Positions 34,162 through 44,274 of a stretch of DNA of 48,631 nt are shown one piece after another (the first letter of the stretch is position 1; every line of letters starts with the position of its first letter). A program made the translations under genes and the position numbers. This stretch comes from DATGXB01 sp035298905 (GTDB taxonomy: Bacteria > Cyanobacteriota > Cyanobacteriia > Cyanobacteriales > Nostocaceae), in assembly GCA_035298905.1 (NCBI GenBank), contig DATGXQ010000338.1:1-48631 (forward strand), written 5' to 3'. A model generated the notes under the pieces. That model ran no database searches, was not told the DNA's origin, and saw only the letters and a program-made list of their open reading frames with translations.

Positions 34162-35244
34162 TTAAGTAGATGATTTAGAGTCTTCTAGCACTTCTGGTAA
34201 TGCTTCTTGCTCGACTTCACCGGATAAACTATCAACTGCATCTTTAATACAACCCGCTACAGGGACAGCAACGAGTAAACCCAGCACTCCACCAACATAA
34301 GTTCCTACTAATAGAGAAATAATTACCCAAACGGGTCTAATGCCAGTAAATCTACCTAAAAGCCGAGGTGCGATCGCCTGATCGATTAATTGATCAATTA
34401 CTACTGCGACAGCCAATACTTGCAATGCTAACCAAAAATCATGGGAAGCTATAATTAATACTATTATGATTAAACTCACCACATCCCCAAAGGGAATTAA
34501 GCTCAAAATCCCAATTCCTAATCCAAATAATAAGCCAAACTGTACCCGAAAAATCAAAAACATTAATGTTTGGGAAATACCCATTAATAAAGCCAAGCTG
34601 ACTTGACCTATTAAATAATTTTGAAAATTCTGCTGTAGAGATTTTTTTAAATTTTTACCAATATCTAAAGGTAATCTATTAAATATTCCTGTGGTTATTC
34701 TTTCCCCATCTATTAATAAGTAAAAAGTTAAAACTATGGTAATTAAACCTTCGGAAATGCTATCAAGTGTTTCTACAACTAAACTAAATAGCCTCTTGAA
34801 AAGATTTTCTAATTCATCAGGTAGTCGATTTAAAATATTACTTAATGTTTGACTAAAATCAAGATTAAATCTTTGTCCAAAAACCCAAGCATTTAAGTTC
34901 TGTAGTTTAGTTTCACTATCATCAACCCACTGGGGTAGTAATTTTCCCATTTCTTGAAATTGTTCTAAGACCATAGGTAGTAAGGTAATACCCAAGGTAA
35001 TTAAAATCAGTAAAGTTGAAATAAAAACTAAAGCTACTGCGTTATTACGTTTAACTTGCCATCTCTCAAGTAATGAGACTGGATAGTTTAAAATAAATGC
35101 TAATAAGGTTGCTAAAGTGAGAATTGTCACTAATGGCTGAAAAAATTGAAATAATTTAAATAATAACCAGCCATTGAGAAAAATCAGGGGAAAGATGAGA
35201 GTAAAAATTAACCATCTGAGTAATTGAGTGAGGGAGAAATTCAT
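34162..35244 (-). CDS. AI-2E-family (PerM-like) membrane transporter
   Basis: This 360-residue protein has about eight hydrophobic helices in the pattern of the AI-2E/PerM family: two pairs near the N-terminus, an amphipathic middle and four C-terminal helices. It carries the signature FYLLIDGERI and a C-terminal segment with VWVIISLLVGTYVGGVLGLLVAVP. These are putative permeases for small hydrophilic signals or Na+/H+ antiport; cyanobacterial substrates are unknown. It begins at ATG 35244, and a Glu-rich C-terminal tail follows the last helix. It has no clear functional neighbour. Confidence 0.9.
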   Translation of the reverse strand: MNFSLTQLLRWLIFTLIFPLIFLNGWLLFKLFQFFQPLVTILTLATLLAFILNYPVSLLERWQVKRNNAVALVFISTLLILITLGITLLPMVLEQFQEMGKLLPQWVDDSETKLQNLNAWVFGQRFNLDFSQTLSNILNRLPDELENLFKRLFSLVVETLDSISEGLITIVLTFYLLIDGERITTGIFNRLPLDIGKNLKKSLQQNFQNYLIGQVSLALLMGISQTLMFLIFRVQFGLLFGLGIGILSLIPFGDVVSLIIIVLIIASHDFWLALQVLAVAVVIDQLIDQAIAPRLLGRFTGIRPVWVIISLLVGTYVGGVLGLLVAVPVAGCIKDAVDSLSGEVEQEALPEVLEDSKSST

Positions 35245-35355
35245 GATTTTTTAAGTTAAAAATAGTACCAAGTCAAAAAATGCCATTAATTAAATTAATA
35301 GCGATTTCTTGTCTCTACATACTATTAACTAATCATAGCTAAGATTTCATAGTAT

Positions 35356-36063
35356 TTACAAGCCAGCAAACCACTCATAACCTTGATCTTCCCAATAACC
35401 TCTAAAGCGAGATAAATGACTAGTTAATGTAATTCTAATTACCCATTTACTTTGTTTATAACCAAGTTTAATTGGTGAGGCTAAACGCAGAGGTGCGCCA
35501 TTTTCCACTGGCAGAGGTTCACCATTTTTCTGATATGCTAACAATGTTTGAGGATGTAGTGCTGAGGCTAGATCCCAACTCTCATAATAGCCATCTGCTG
35601 ATTTAAAGTAGACAAATTTAACATTCGGCTGAGGTTGTGCTAAAGCGATGATTTCCCGCAGTCGTACACCTCCCCATTGAACGATCGCTGCCCATCCTTC
35701 TACGCAGACATGACGTATAATCATAGAAGTAAAAGGGAAAGTCTGTATATCTGCCATACTCAGATTGAGGGGGTTGTTTACCTCACCATCTATAATTAGA
35801 CGGTATTGATTCAGATCAATTATTGGTGTGTAACCAAAAGAATTAATAATTAAAGATTTTGGTTCAATTTGATCAAGAGAAAATTCAGGAATTAGTTTTT
35901 GGGGTTGAAAAATTAATTCTTCAAATTTCCGGTTTAATGGTTCTGAAAGTGTACCAATTAAATCTTCAAAGACTGGTGTACCGCAACCACCCAATAAAAA
36001 ACTGAGGCTAGAAATTCCTGAAATTTGTAAAAATTTACGACGGCTAAATTCGTGATTATTCAT
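35356..36063 (-). CDS. Tat-exported YedY/sulfite-oxidase-like molybdoenzyme
   Basis: This 235-residue protein starts with a twin-arginine signal (SRRKFLQISG) overlapping a lipobox (LLGGC, C27), so it is exported folded and may be lipidated. The oxidoreductase molybdopterin domain carries the ligand cysteine C120 in RHVCVEGWAAIVQWGG, then the family segments FKSADGYYESWDL and GYWEDQGYEWFAGL. Related YedY/MsrP enzymes reduce methionine sulfoxides in the periplasm; related sulfite oxidases do the reverse chemistry. The substrate here is not visible. It follows the cytochrome gene by 56 bases on the same strand, so the pair is an operon in which the membrane cytochrome likely exchanges electrons with it. 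Confidence 0.88.
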   Translation of the reverse strand: MNNHEFSRRKFLQISGISSLSFLLGGCGTPVFEDLIGTLSEPLNRKFEELIFQPQKLIPEFSLDQIEPKSLIINSFGYTPIIDLNQYRLIIDGEVNNPLNLSMADIQTFPFTSMIIRHVCVEGWAAIVQWGGVRLREIIALAQPQPNVKFVYFKSADGYYESWDLASALHPQTLLAYQKNGEPLPVENGAPLRLASPIKLGYKQSKWVIRITLTSHLSRFRGYWEDQGYEWFAGL

Positions 36064-36119
36064 AAATTTATGCGATTATTCATGACTATCAGGTTGTCAG
36101 GAAATGACATTACATTTCT

Positions 36120-36719
36120 CTACCAAAACATCGATTCTGTTAATTTATCTCCCCCGGCTTTGCGACCTAGTAACCAGTGTATCATGACAAATATTACTAT
36201 CATTGGTACAGAGATAAAATGTACAATTCTTAATCCTTGCCAACTGCCGAATATATCAACTATCCAAGGAAATTGAGCAGGTTTGTACATGCCTATGCCT
36301 GTAAAGATGGCTAATAAAAGTATGGGAATAATGGCGGTGTAGGCTATCCGATGCCAAGCATAAATTAGACGTTTTTGATTGTTAGTTTTTTGTAATGCCT
36401 TAATATCATTAACTCCTACAAAACGATGTTTCCAGCGTTGGGTAATTAAAATATAAATTCCATAGCAAAATAAATTCAGAGAAAATATCCACATGGCTGC
36501 AAAATGCCAGTGTCTCCCTCCTGCTAACCAACCACCTAAAGTAAATATCGGTGGGATATGTAAACCTGCACGTCCACCAAAAACGGGGTTAGCATTGTAA
36601 ATTTGCAAGCCACTGGTAAGCATTATAAATAGGCTAATTATATTAGTATAGTGAAATATTTTTGCTGCTATTGCTTGCTGGGGCAATTTACGGGGTTTGG
36701 GGGAAGTTGTGGAAACCAT
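36120..36719 (-). CDS. Cytochrome b-type membrane partner (YedZ/MsrQ or b561-like)
   Basis: This 199-residue protein has about four transmembrane helices with conserved histidines at H23, H72, H123, H167 and H181, arranged like diheme cytochrome b subunits of the cytochrome b561/Ni-Fe-hydrogenase/thiosulfate reductase group. It likely exchanges electrons between the quinone pool and the periplasmic molybdoenzyme encoded next on the same strand. Histidine placement is seen; quinone use is inferred from family. The exact family (b561 type versus MsrQ) cannot be settled by eye. Confidence 0.83.
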   Translation of the reverse strand: MVSTTSPKPRKLPQQAIAAKIFHYTNIISLFIMLTSGLQIYNANPVFGGRAGLHIPPIFTLGGWLAGGRHWHFAAMWIFSLNLFCYGIYILITQRWKHRFVGVNDIKALQKTNNQKRLIYAWHRIAYTAIIPILLLAIFTGIGMYKPAQFPWIVDIFGSWQGLRIVHFISVPMIVIFVMIHWLLGRKAGGDKLTESMFW

Positions 36720-37217
36720 AAAATTATTTATAAAACGCTTACAAAAAGGATAAATAATTCAGGAACTAGAATTAACTAGTGCTAATTCAAAACCACTCAA
36801 TTCATGATTTGGTGGAGGTTTTAAAACCATTTATTCATCTGACAATGGCACAGAATACAATTCTGAGTTCTGACTACTGAATAGTATTTTGATACAGCAG
36901 GTTGCAAATGAATAAGGTACAAACTGAAAACCAAAACTCAAACAGGAAGCGGCTTTTACTCCTGAATCCTGACTACTGAATTCTGAATTTTGCGGTAATA
37001 AAACAATTTTATACCATTTTTCTGAATTAACACGAAAAATTTTCCCCCCACATATTTGTAGCAAATGAAGAGGGAAATGCTGTTGGCTGCTTGTGGGAAT
37101 GTAATACAGGAACACACTATGGATAATATTGCGGTTGTGCGACAATGTTTTTTCTGCTGTGTTCCTACTTTAATCTTGATGCTACCCAGGTTACTATATT
37201 TCTCTAACTGCTATTTT
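36720..37217. other. Spacer with short repeated words, no gene
   Basis: Nothing coding is convincing here. The words TGACTACTGAA and CTGAATTCTGAATTTTG recur, as in other spacers of the window, and the overlapping reading frames lack motifs. It may contain the promoter of the cytochrome-molybdoenzyme operon and the downstream end of the NRPS-like gene. Confidence 0.5.
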
Positions 37218-39944
37218 CTACTGAGTTTGTACTGCTTCCAAACAACTTTTAAACTTTTTCGCTAAAACTTTGACATTCGGTTCTTCTAATAAAGATAGAT
37301 GAGAACCAGGGATGTAATATACATCTAAACCGCCTGAGATAATTTCACCCCAACCAAATTGAGGATCATACCTCACACCTACTTCTTCCTTTCGCTGTTC
37401 ATCCGCAGTTCTAAATAAAATTACTTTCCCAGAATAAGGCTGAAAATGATAAGCATTGATAGCTTGGGCATTAGCACCGATCACATCTAAATGCTGACTA
37501 TTGGCAGGTAAATCAGAGATATTATTTAATAACTGCGGGGCAATATTCAAATATTGTTTGTAACCTTGTTGTAGTAGATATTTAATGTGTTTACTGAAGC
37601 TTATAGCTTTTTGCCAAATGTAAAGGTGTTTCTGTTTGATGAGATAATTTAAGTGGATAGGAATTCTGGCTAAAAAAGATAATTTTTGGCTATAACCAGG
37701 ACGGCAAGTATCTAACATAGCTAAAATTGCTACTTCTTGTCCTTGCTTTTGTAGTTGTTGTGCTATTTCATAACCAACTAAGCCACCAAAAGAATATCCT
37801 GCTAGAAAATAAGGCCCTTGAGGTTGTACAGATTGTATTTCTTGGATATAGTGAATTGCTATATCTTCAATATTAGTCAAAGGTGGTTTTTTCCCATCTA
37901 GTCCTTGAGGTTGTAATCCATATATGGGTTGATCTAATCCCAAATGTGTGATGAAATGACGATAACAGAGAAGTTCTCCACCAAGGGCATGAATTAAAAA
38001 TAAAGGTGGTTTACTGCCTTGGGTTTGCATTGGTACTAAGGATGACCAATTTTTGCTAGGGACATGGTATTGTGTCCCTATTTCACGGATGATTTTGGCG
38101 ATCGCATCTATTGTACTAGTTTGTAGTAAAGTTGCTAAGGGTAATTTGACTTGATATTTCTTTTCAATGACTGCAAATAACCGCGCAGCTAATAGCGAAT
38201 TTCCTCCTAATTCAAAAAAGTTGTCTTGCACACCCACAGGTTGAATACCTAAAATTTCTTCCCAAATTTGTGTTAATTCTCTTTCTAAATTATCATTAGG
38301 CGCGGTAATATCTTCTGTTGATTTGACTAAATTTGGTGCTGGTAAGGCACGTCTATCTGTTTTACCATTAGGGGTTAAAGGCAGGGCATCTAAACATACA
38401 AATGCACCGGGAAGCATATAATCAGGTAATTTTTGTTGTAAAAATTGCCGTAATTCTTTAGTAGTTGGGGCTGGTTGTTTTTTGGGAACAAGATAAGCTA
38501 CTAATCTTTTATCTCCCGGTATATCTTCACGGGCAATTACTACAGCTTCTTTTAAATTACCATGACTTAAAAGCACCATTTCAATTTCTGCGACTTCTAT
38601 TCTAAAACCGCGAATTTTTACCTGAAAATCTTTCCTCCCCTTATGAACTAAACAACCATCATGTTCTAACACTCCTAAATCACCAGTGCGATAAATTCTT
38701 GTGTCTTGATTTTCCCTATCTGGTAAAAATACTTTTGCTGTTAATTCGGGATTTTGCCAATAACTTAGGGCTAAATATTTACTCTTTACTGCAATTTCCC
38801 CAATTTCACCCCTTGCTACTTCTTCCCCTGTTTCATCTAGCAATACTACCTCCATATCTTCCACCGCATAACCAATGGGGATGGTACTACTACTAAGTTC
38901 TGTATCGTGTTTGATAAGATAATTTCTAAAAGTTCCTGTTTCTGTTGCTCCCAAACTAGCATATAAAATACAATTGGGATTAAAGTATTTTTTAAAACTC
39001 TCGACATCCTTAATAATAGTTGCTTCTCCGCCTAATTTCACTAGGCGAATATGTGAAAAATCTTCTGTACCTGTGAGAGTTTCTACAAAGTGACGAAACA
39101 AGGTAGCAAAGGAATGATAAACCGTAACTTGTTCTTCAATTAGCCAGTTAACTAAATTATTTAAACCTTGTTTCTTTACGTCAAATGAGCAGAGAGAAGC
39201 ACCATTAAGCAAAGTATAAAAAATACATAATATTCCTCCTAAAGCACTACAAGAATAAAGAAAAACAACTCGATCTTCTGGACTAATCAGCAAAGTATTT
39301 GTATCATTCATGCAGTAGTGTAGTGAATTAAGATGATTATGCACTACTCCTTTGGGTTTACCAGTTGAACCGCTAGTGTAAATAATATAAGCTGGTGTAT
39401 GAGGTGAGATATAAAGACGTGGATTTTCTGAGGATACAACTGGTTCAATTTGCTCAATATTCAACACTGCACAATGATTACCTGCTAGTTCTTGTGCTAG
39501 AGATAAATTTTGATTGTTAGTGATAATTATACTGGCTTGTGAATCAGTAATAATATCAGCCAGTCTATCAATAGGAAAGGTGGGATCTAAAGGTACAAAA
39601 ATCTTACCAGTTTTCAAGATACCGAAAATACTGGTAAAAAAGTTGGCACTTTTATCTAATAAAATGGCAATTACTTCTAAATTATTTCCTCTTTGAGAAA
39701 GAATAGTATTTGCTAACTGGTTCGCTTTTTGATTAAGTTGCTGATAAGTAAGAGTTTGGTTATGAGTTTTAACTGCTATAGCATCAGGATATTTATTTAC
39801 TTGTTGTTCAAATCTACTGATAATTGATTGTTGAGTATCGGCTTTTGTGAAGCCATTAAATCCTTGAGGGGCGGTAATTAAACGGTTACAAACAAATTTT
39901 TGCTGTAACAGATTTTTGGGAATAATTCGAGATATATTATTCAT
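37218..39944 (-). CDS. Single-module NRPS-like A-T-TE enzyme
   Basis: This 908-residue protein has an adenylation domain (about 40-530; YTSGSTGKPKG, GYAVEDMEVVLLDE, RTGDLG), a carrier domain (about 550-620; LGGNSLLAAR with phosphopantetheine Ser S583) and a thioesterase (about 640-890; GYSFGG with S718, likely Asp D745 and His H882). There is no condensation domain. In the A4 region, where amino-acid-activating domains usually show FDxS with Asp, this reads SCSALGGI, which hints at a non-alpha-amino substrate such as an aryl, keto or hydroxy acid; this is weak inference. A-T-TE enzymes can dimerise or cyclise two acids, as in atromentin or furanone synthesis. The product is unknown. Nearby are a TPR gene and a 2OG-Fe oxygenase. 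Confidence 0.85.
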   Translation of the reverse strand: MNNISRIIPKNLLQQKFVCNRLITAPQGFNGFTKADTQQSIISRFEQQVNKYPDAIAVKTHNQTLTYQQLNQKANQLANTILSQRGNNLEVIAILLDKSANFFTSIFGILKTGKIFVPLDPTFPIDRLADIITDSQASIIITNNQNLSLAQELAGNHCAVLNIEQIEPVVSSENPRLYISPHTPAYIIYTSGSTGKPKGVVHNHLNSLHYCMNDTNTLLISPEDRVVFLYSCSALGGILCIFYTLLNGASLCSFDVKKQGLNNLVNWLIEEQVTVYHSFATLFRHFVETLTGTEDFSHIRLVKLGGEATIIKDVESFKKYFNPNCILYASLGATETGTFRNYLIKHDTELSSSTIPIGYAVEDMEVVLLDETGEEVARGEIGEIAVKSKYLALSYWQNPELTAKVFLPDRENQDTRIYRTGDLGVLEHDGCLVHKGRKDFQVKIRGFRIEVAEIEMVLLSHGNLKEAVVIAREDIPGDKRLVAYLVPKKQPAPTTKELRQFLQQKLPDYMLPGAFVCLDALPLTPNGKTDRRALPAPNLVKSTEDITAPNDNLERELTQIWEEILGIQPVGVQDNFFELGGNSLLAARLFAVIEKKYQVKLPLATLLQTSTIDAIAKIIREIGTQYHVPSKNWSSLVPMQTQGSKPPLFLIHALGGELLCYRHFITHLGLDQPIYGLQPQGLDGKKPPLTNIEDIAIHYIQEIQSVQPQGPYFLAGYSFGGLVGYEIAQQLQKQGQEVAILAMLDTCRPGYSQKLSFLARIPIHLNYLIKQKHLYIWQKAISFSKHIKYLLQQGYKQYLNIAPQLLNNISDLPANSQHLDVIGANAQAINAYHFQPYSGKVILFRTADEQRKEEVGVRYDPQFGWGEIISGGLDVYYIPGSHLSLLEEPNVKVLAKKFKSCLEAVQTQ

Positions 39945-40462
39945 AATTATGCTCCATATACTCCAATTCAGTTGGTAATGGCAGATAAAAACTCACTATT
40001 AGAGATAGTTAATTACATATCTCTAATGTAAATTTGATCTAAATAAATAGATGCTTTATAATTTCTTTGTCAACACTACATCGAGAAAGTTTCATCAGGA
40101 AATATTTCCTAATTTCTGTTTTCTGTAGAAATCCCTATCAATAAGTACAAAATAATTGGATATTTTTATCAACGCAGAATTTTTGATTGATCATAACGTT
40201 TGATAATATCCATAATTATTTTTATGTCGATTTATAGAATAAATGTACAACTCTCGATGGAAAAATTCTATAATTTATTATTAGCTTTCATCAAATCTTT
40301 ATCTAGACTTTAAAACTGAAAATTGTATATTAGTTCACTAATTAAAGGCTAAAAATAAATCCGGTGATTTCAGTATTATTTTTTTGACTAAGTTAGGTAT
40401 TATCCAAATAATATATTTGAAGTTGTCCAAATGTTTATATCGCAATATTTTGGTGTAAATGT
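39945..40462. other. AT-rich spacer, likely NRPS promoter region
   Basis: There is no gene in these 518 bases. They are very AT-rich, with a perfect 14-base palindrome AGGAAATATTTCCT at 40097-40110. The promoter of the NRPS-like gene on the minus strand should lie here. Confidence 0.55.
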
Positions 40463-41731
40463 TTAGACATTTCGATCGCGTTCTAATTGGTAAATCGCTC
40501 TTTCTATATACCAATCTTCTGACATTCCCGGAAATTTTTCACGCTGATTTTGGATTAAGCGCTGGGCTATTTCCCATTGTCCCCCAACTAAACGCAGGAG
40601 TTTTTGACGTAAAAATTGTTCTTTTTGATAATTAATTTCTGGACTGGATGATTGAATTTTTTGTAAGCTATCAATTACCAGTTGATAGTTATCCCAGTCT
40701 TCTTTTTCACAATATATACTAGCAGCCGTTTGATAATCGGCGATCGCTTGTCGCATCTCTTCTAGCAATGCGTAGGTAATACCCCGATTGTAGTATGCTT
40801 GAGCGTCATTGGTGTTAATTTGCAAGGCTTGATTATAATCTTTAATTGCACCCAAATAATTGCCCATTGCTCGATGTACATTCCCTCTGGCAGTATAGAC
40901 TAAAGCGTCTTCAGGCTGCATTTTCACAACTTGGCTAAAATCAGATAATGCTCCCTGATGATCTCCAAGCTGAAAACGGGCTTTTCCTCGGTTACGATAG
41001 ACAATCGGGTCTTGAAAGTTTAATTGTAACGCTTGATTAAAATCTGCGATCGCTTCTCGATAATCTCCCATTTTGTACCGCACTACCCCCCGACAACAAT
41101 ATGCTTTCGCGTCTTGGGAATCAGTTTGTAAAATCCAGTTAATATCTGCCATTGCCTCCTGGATATTTCCCTGTTCTGCTTTATTCAGTAGTTGCAGAAA
41201 ATAGTCGCTAGTTGTGAGAATAGGTTGTTTTGGGTAAACTGTAGGTTGTGGTTTTGGTGGTTCTTTTGGTTGTATTTGCTTGATTTTATCTAAACAAAAA
41301 CGACAGTTTGCGGCATCTTTCTGTTCTAAATATAATTCTGCCGCTTTTTTAAAATTAGCGATCGCCTCTTGAATAAATCCCTCTTTACGTTTGATCATTC
41401 CCCGCAAATCATAAGCAGCAGCATAATTTCGATTGAGGTGAATGGCTTTTTCTACATCTTCTAGTGAACCGGGTAAATTTTTTAGTGTCAACCTAGCTAA
41501 AGCGCGACAATAATAAGCTTCTGGATTTTGATCATCTAATTTTAAAGCTTGAGTGTAATCGGATACAGCTTGGAGAGTAGCACCTGAATCGTAGTAAGCT
41601 AAACCGCGTTTGATGTATGCACTGACAAAATAGGGATCAGCTTGCAATGCTTGGGTAAAATCCTGTATTGCCCCAGTGTAGTCTTTTTGTTGCGCTTTTT
41701 CTAGTCCCTGGTGATAAAATTCTATATTCAT
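40463..41731 (-). CDS. TPR-repeat protein
   Basis: This 422-residue protein consists of about ten tetratricopeptide repeats in two blocks, for example FVSAYIKRGLAYYDSGATLQ, PEAYYCRALARL and AQAYYNRGITYALLEEM, separated by a Pro-rich linker (about 155-175). A non-TPR C-terminal helical tail (WEIAQRLIQNQREKFPGM) follows. TPRs scaffold protein complexes. No signal peptide is visible, so it should be cytoplasmic. Partner and role are unknown; position between the NRPS-like and oxygenase genes does not establish a shared pathway. Confidence 0.88.
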   Translation of the reverse strand: MNIEFYHQGLEKAQQKDYTGAIQDFTQALQADPYFVSAYIKRGLAYYDSGATLQAVSDYTQALKLDDQNPEAYYCRALARLTLKNLPGSLEDVEKAIHLNRNYAAAYDLRGMIKRKEGFIQEAIANFKKAAELYLEQKDAANCRFCLDKIKQIQPKEPPKPQPTVYPKQPILTTSDYFLQLLNKAEQGNIQEAMADINWILQTDSQDAKAYCCRGVVRYKMGDYREAIADFNQALQLNFQDPIVYRNRGKARFQLGDHQGALSDFSQVVKMQPEDALVYTARGNVHRAMGNYLGAIKDYNQALQINTNDAQAYYNRGITYALLEEMRQAIADYQTAASIYCEKEDWDNYQLVIDSLQKIQSSSPEINYQKEQFLRQKLLRLVGGQWEIAQRLIQNQREKFPGMSEDWYIERAIYQLERDRNV

Positions 41732-41860
41732 AGGACTCTATAGTTTTAACTGTTTTTTATTATCAATAATATTAACTTAACCTCTAACCGATAGGTTGTC
41801 AAAATCAACAGTATTTAACGTTTCTATATAATTTGATTTAAGTTTAGTTAATTTGATTTA

Positions 41861-41889
41861 ATCCCCGACTTCTTCAAGAAACCGGGGAT
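41861..41889 (-). terminator. Hairpin after the 2OG-Fe oxygenase gene
   Basis: ATCCCCG (41861-41867) pairs with CGGGGAT (41883-41889), with an inner TTCTT-c-AAGAA stem, 16 bases past the oxygenase stop on the minus strand. The GC-rich stem fits a terminator; only a weak T-rich stretch follows. Confidence 0.55.
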
Positions 41890-41904
41890 CTTGTTGTTCA
41901 CAGC

Positions 41905-42585
41905 TTATTCAGACATCAAACTGGGAGAACTGAACACAAATACATCTCTAATCCCGATTGCTGGTCGTTCTGGTTTAATAGGGGTGGTAAAGTGGAAAAA
42001 TTGATTGTCATTAACTAAAACTAATTCTCCTGGTTGGAGTATTTTACTAAAAACTGGTTTTTCTTTTTTCGCTGCATATAAATGAGTCTCTCCACCTAAA
42101 ATATTATTTCTATTCACAGCAAAAATCCCAATAAAATTAGTGCCATCTTGATGGATACCTTCTGGTGCAGGATTTCCTAAATTATGTGGTGAACAAGTAG
42201 TTCTAATTTGATGAACACCAATTTCTGCCTCTGGGTGGAGTTGGCAAGAATCACTAAAAGCTAAAACCAGTTTCTTAAAGCTTTCCAGTTCTATCAGTCC
42301 AGGATCTAATTCTGCAAACTCTCTTTTAATATTACCTAATAGGGGATTATATTCTTTTCCTTGCAATAGATACCCGTGAGGTAATTTAATTAAATTATCC
42401 TCTGCAACTACAAACCGCGATAATCTTCTGAATCGATAATTACCCTTAATATAAGGATCTTCAGGTAAATCATTAAAAAATGGCTGGAAAGTTTCAGTAT
42501 TAATTGAATTTACTTTTCTGAGGGAAAAAAGAAAAGCATATTCTAACTCTTGCATCTGCGAAGTTGTTAGCATAGTATTTTTCAA
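41905..42585 (-). CDS. 2-oxoglutarate/Fe(II) dioxygenase, isoleucine-dioxygenase family
   Basis: This 226-residue protein matches the 2OG-Fe dioxygenase family (PF10014) that includes L-isoleucine 4-hydroxylase. The metal motif is HQD (H145-Q-D147) in EGIHQDGTNFI, the distal His is H198 in QFFHFTTP, and R213 in IGIRDVFV should bind 2-oxoglutarate. These enzymes usually hydroxylate free aliphatic amino acids. Given the neighbouring NRPS-like gene, it may make a hydroxylated building block, but the intervening TPR gene and separate terminator mean this is only inference. The substrate is not predictable from sequence. Confidence 0.85.
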   Translation of the reverse strand: MKNTMLTTSQMQELEYAFLFSLRKVNSINTETFQPFFNDLPEDPYIKGNYRFRRLSRFVVAEDNLIKLPHGYLLQGKEYNPLLGNIKREFAELDPGLIELESFKKLVLAFSDSCQLHPEAEIGVHQIRTTCSPHNLGNPAPEGIHQDGTNFIGIFAVNRNNILGGETHLYAAKKEKPVFSKILQPGELVLVNDNQFFHFTTPIKPERPAIGIRDVFVFSSPSLMSE

Positions 42586-43143
42586 TCCATTGATAAAAAT
42601 GTACTATTAATCTGTTTTAGAAAAATCTTACGTTGCTCTTTTTTTCTTGCTCATCAGATACAATTTACTTTACCCATAAACATAAATCTCAATCTGGATT
42701 TTGCCAGATATTCCGCGTTGAATTTACATCTTGTCATCAGCCAAAATACTGATTAAAACTAGGTTTCTCAATTTTCAATTTTGCACTTATCTGCCTGGGA
42801 AATATCAGCAATAAAAGTTAATTTTGTCGTAAGTATTTAGAATCCAAAATTCAGAATTCAAGGGACTTTTACAGTCAAGCTGAATTATTCTCCAGAAATA
42901 TTACTACTATCTATTCCTGATTGGATCAGCATTCTGATTTCTGACTCCTGACTCCTGAATTCTTACATTTTGTCGCTCACGAGATTGTTTGCACAGGATT
43001 TTTTTCTCCTGGCATTGTATCATACTTCCTTTGCTCTATTCAGAAGGGTTATATAATCTAGTATAGGCGAAGTATTATTAAATTGCCGTAAAATTAACTA
43101 CCAAATTGTTCGGATTGTGATATGTATAAAAGTGTGGATAAAT
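42586..43143. other. Spacer with short repeated words
   Basis: No gene is supported. GACTCCT is repeated in tandem near 42941-42956 and TCAGAATTCA-like words recur, as in other spacers of this window. Nothing else stands out. Confidence 0.5.
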
Positions 43144-44274
43144 TTAGCGATTTGCTCGTTTAGCGCGTTTATTTTGATACATTTTTACATCCGCTAAAGT
43201 GATGAGGTCATCTAAAGAGATTGGTTGAGTAGGGTCATGTGCTTGAACACCTATACTCATAGATATCTGAAATGGTTGGTTTTGAGTTTGGTTGAAGTGA
43301 TTGATGGCATTTTGTAATTGTTCTAGAAAATGGTCGCAATCACACTGATTACCTTGGATAAACACCACAAATTCATCACCTCCCAATCTAGCTACAATAC
43401 CAGATTCTTGGAAGGTTTGTTTGAGAATGGTAGCAGCACCAATAATTGCTACATCTCCCATATCATGACCAAAATGATCATTAATATACTTTAATCCATC
43501 TAAATCAATAAATAAAAGATGGATAGGTCTATTTTTTTTATGTGCTTTCTTTAATTGCTTTTCAGCGAGAACAAAAAAACCACGCCGATTATTTAATCCG
43601 GTGAGTTCATCAGTCAGAGAAATGCGTCGCACCTCTGCTTCTGAGGCTGTGCGGAGGTTAATTTCCTGTTGCAGACGGTTATTAGTTGCTTCTAAAGTCG
43701 CCGTGCGATCGCGCACTCTTTGTTCTAATTCTGAGTGTACCAAAACATTTTCCAGAGCTACTGCTGTGGTATCTGCTAAAGCTTGCAGTAGCTTCACCTC
43801 TTCTATTCTGGGTTGATAATAATTAGCCCAATATGTGCCAATAGCCCCCAATGGTTCTAAAGTGCGGATAGGAACCATAACTAAACTCTTGACAAAAGTA
43901 GCTCTATATACATCTATGGGGACGCGATCGTCTTTGTAAATATCTTCAATTACCGCAGGTCGATGATTCAGCATAGCCCAACCACTAACACAACTATTGA
44001 TGGGGAATTTTTGCCCTTTCCACAACGGAGCGATCGCGTCCTCATCAGCATAATAGCAGTAACCATTGTCTCGCAGCACAAAAGTAGAACCATCAGAGCC
44101 AGTTAACTCCCTAGTTGCTACCCGGACTATCTGCATGATTTCCTCTAAACAACGTGCTAAAGAAAGTTCTTGTACTACCAGCAATAAACGCTCCATTGCC
44201 CGCAAATAAGACTTAGTGGTGGCATGGTCTGATTCCACTGGTAGTATGCACTGTAATGGTGAGTCTAGATTCAT
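43144..44274 (-). CDS. GAF-GGDEF diguanylate cyclase
   Basis: I start at ATG 44274 (376 residues); an upstream TTG at 44307 would add 11. A GAF domain (about 25-185) leads through a coiled coil (ERTVRDRTATLEATNNRL-like) to a GGDEF domain with FIDLDGLKYIND and GGDEF at 298-302. The RxxD inhibitory site is absent (QESG at that place), so feedback inhibition by c-di-GMP is not expected, in contrast to the cyclase at 470-1486. The GAF ligand is unknown; no bilin-type Cys-His motif is present. Confidence 0.88.
   Translation of the reverse strand: MNLDSPLQCILPVESDHATTKSYLRAMERLLLVVQELSLARCLEEIMQIVRVATRELTGSDGSTFVLRDNGYCYYADEDAIAPLWKGQKFPINSCVSGWAMLNHRPAVIEDIYKDDRVPIDVYRATFVKSLVMVPIRTLEPLGAIGTYWANYYQPRIEEVKLLQALADTTAVALENVLVHSELEQRVRDRTATLEATNNRLQQEINLRTASEAEVRRISLTDELTGLNNRRGFFVLAEKQLKKAHKKNRPIHLLFIDLDGLKYINDHFGHDMGDVAIIGAATILKQTFQESGIVARLGGDEFVVFIQGNQCDCDHFLEQLQNAINHFNQTQNQPFQISMSIGVQAHDPTQPISLDDLITLADVKMYQNKRAKRANR

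Noticed and set aside
36831..37145. Minus-strand 104-codon frame
   Set aside because: It is composed of short repeated words, with no motif or ribosome site.
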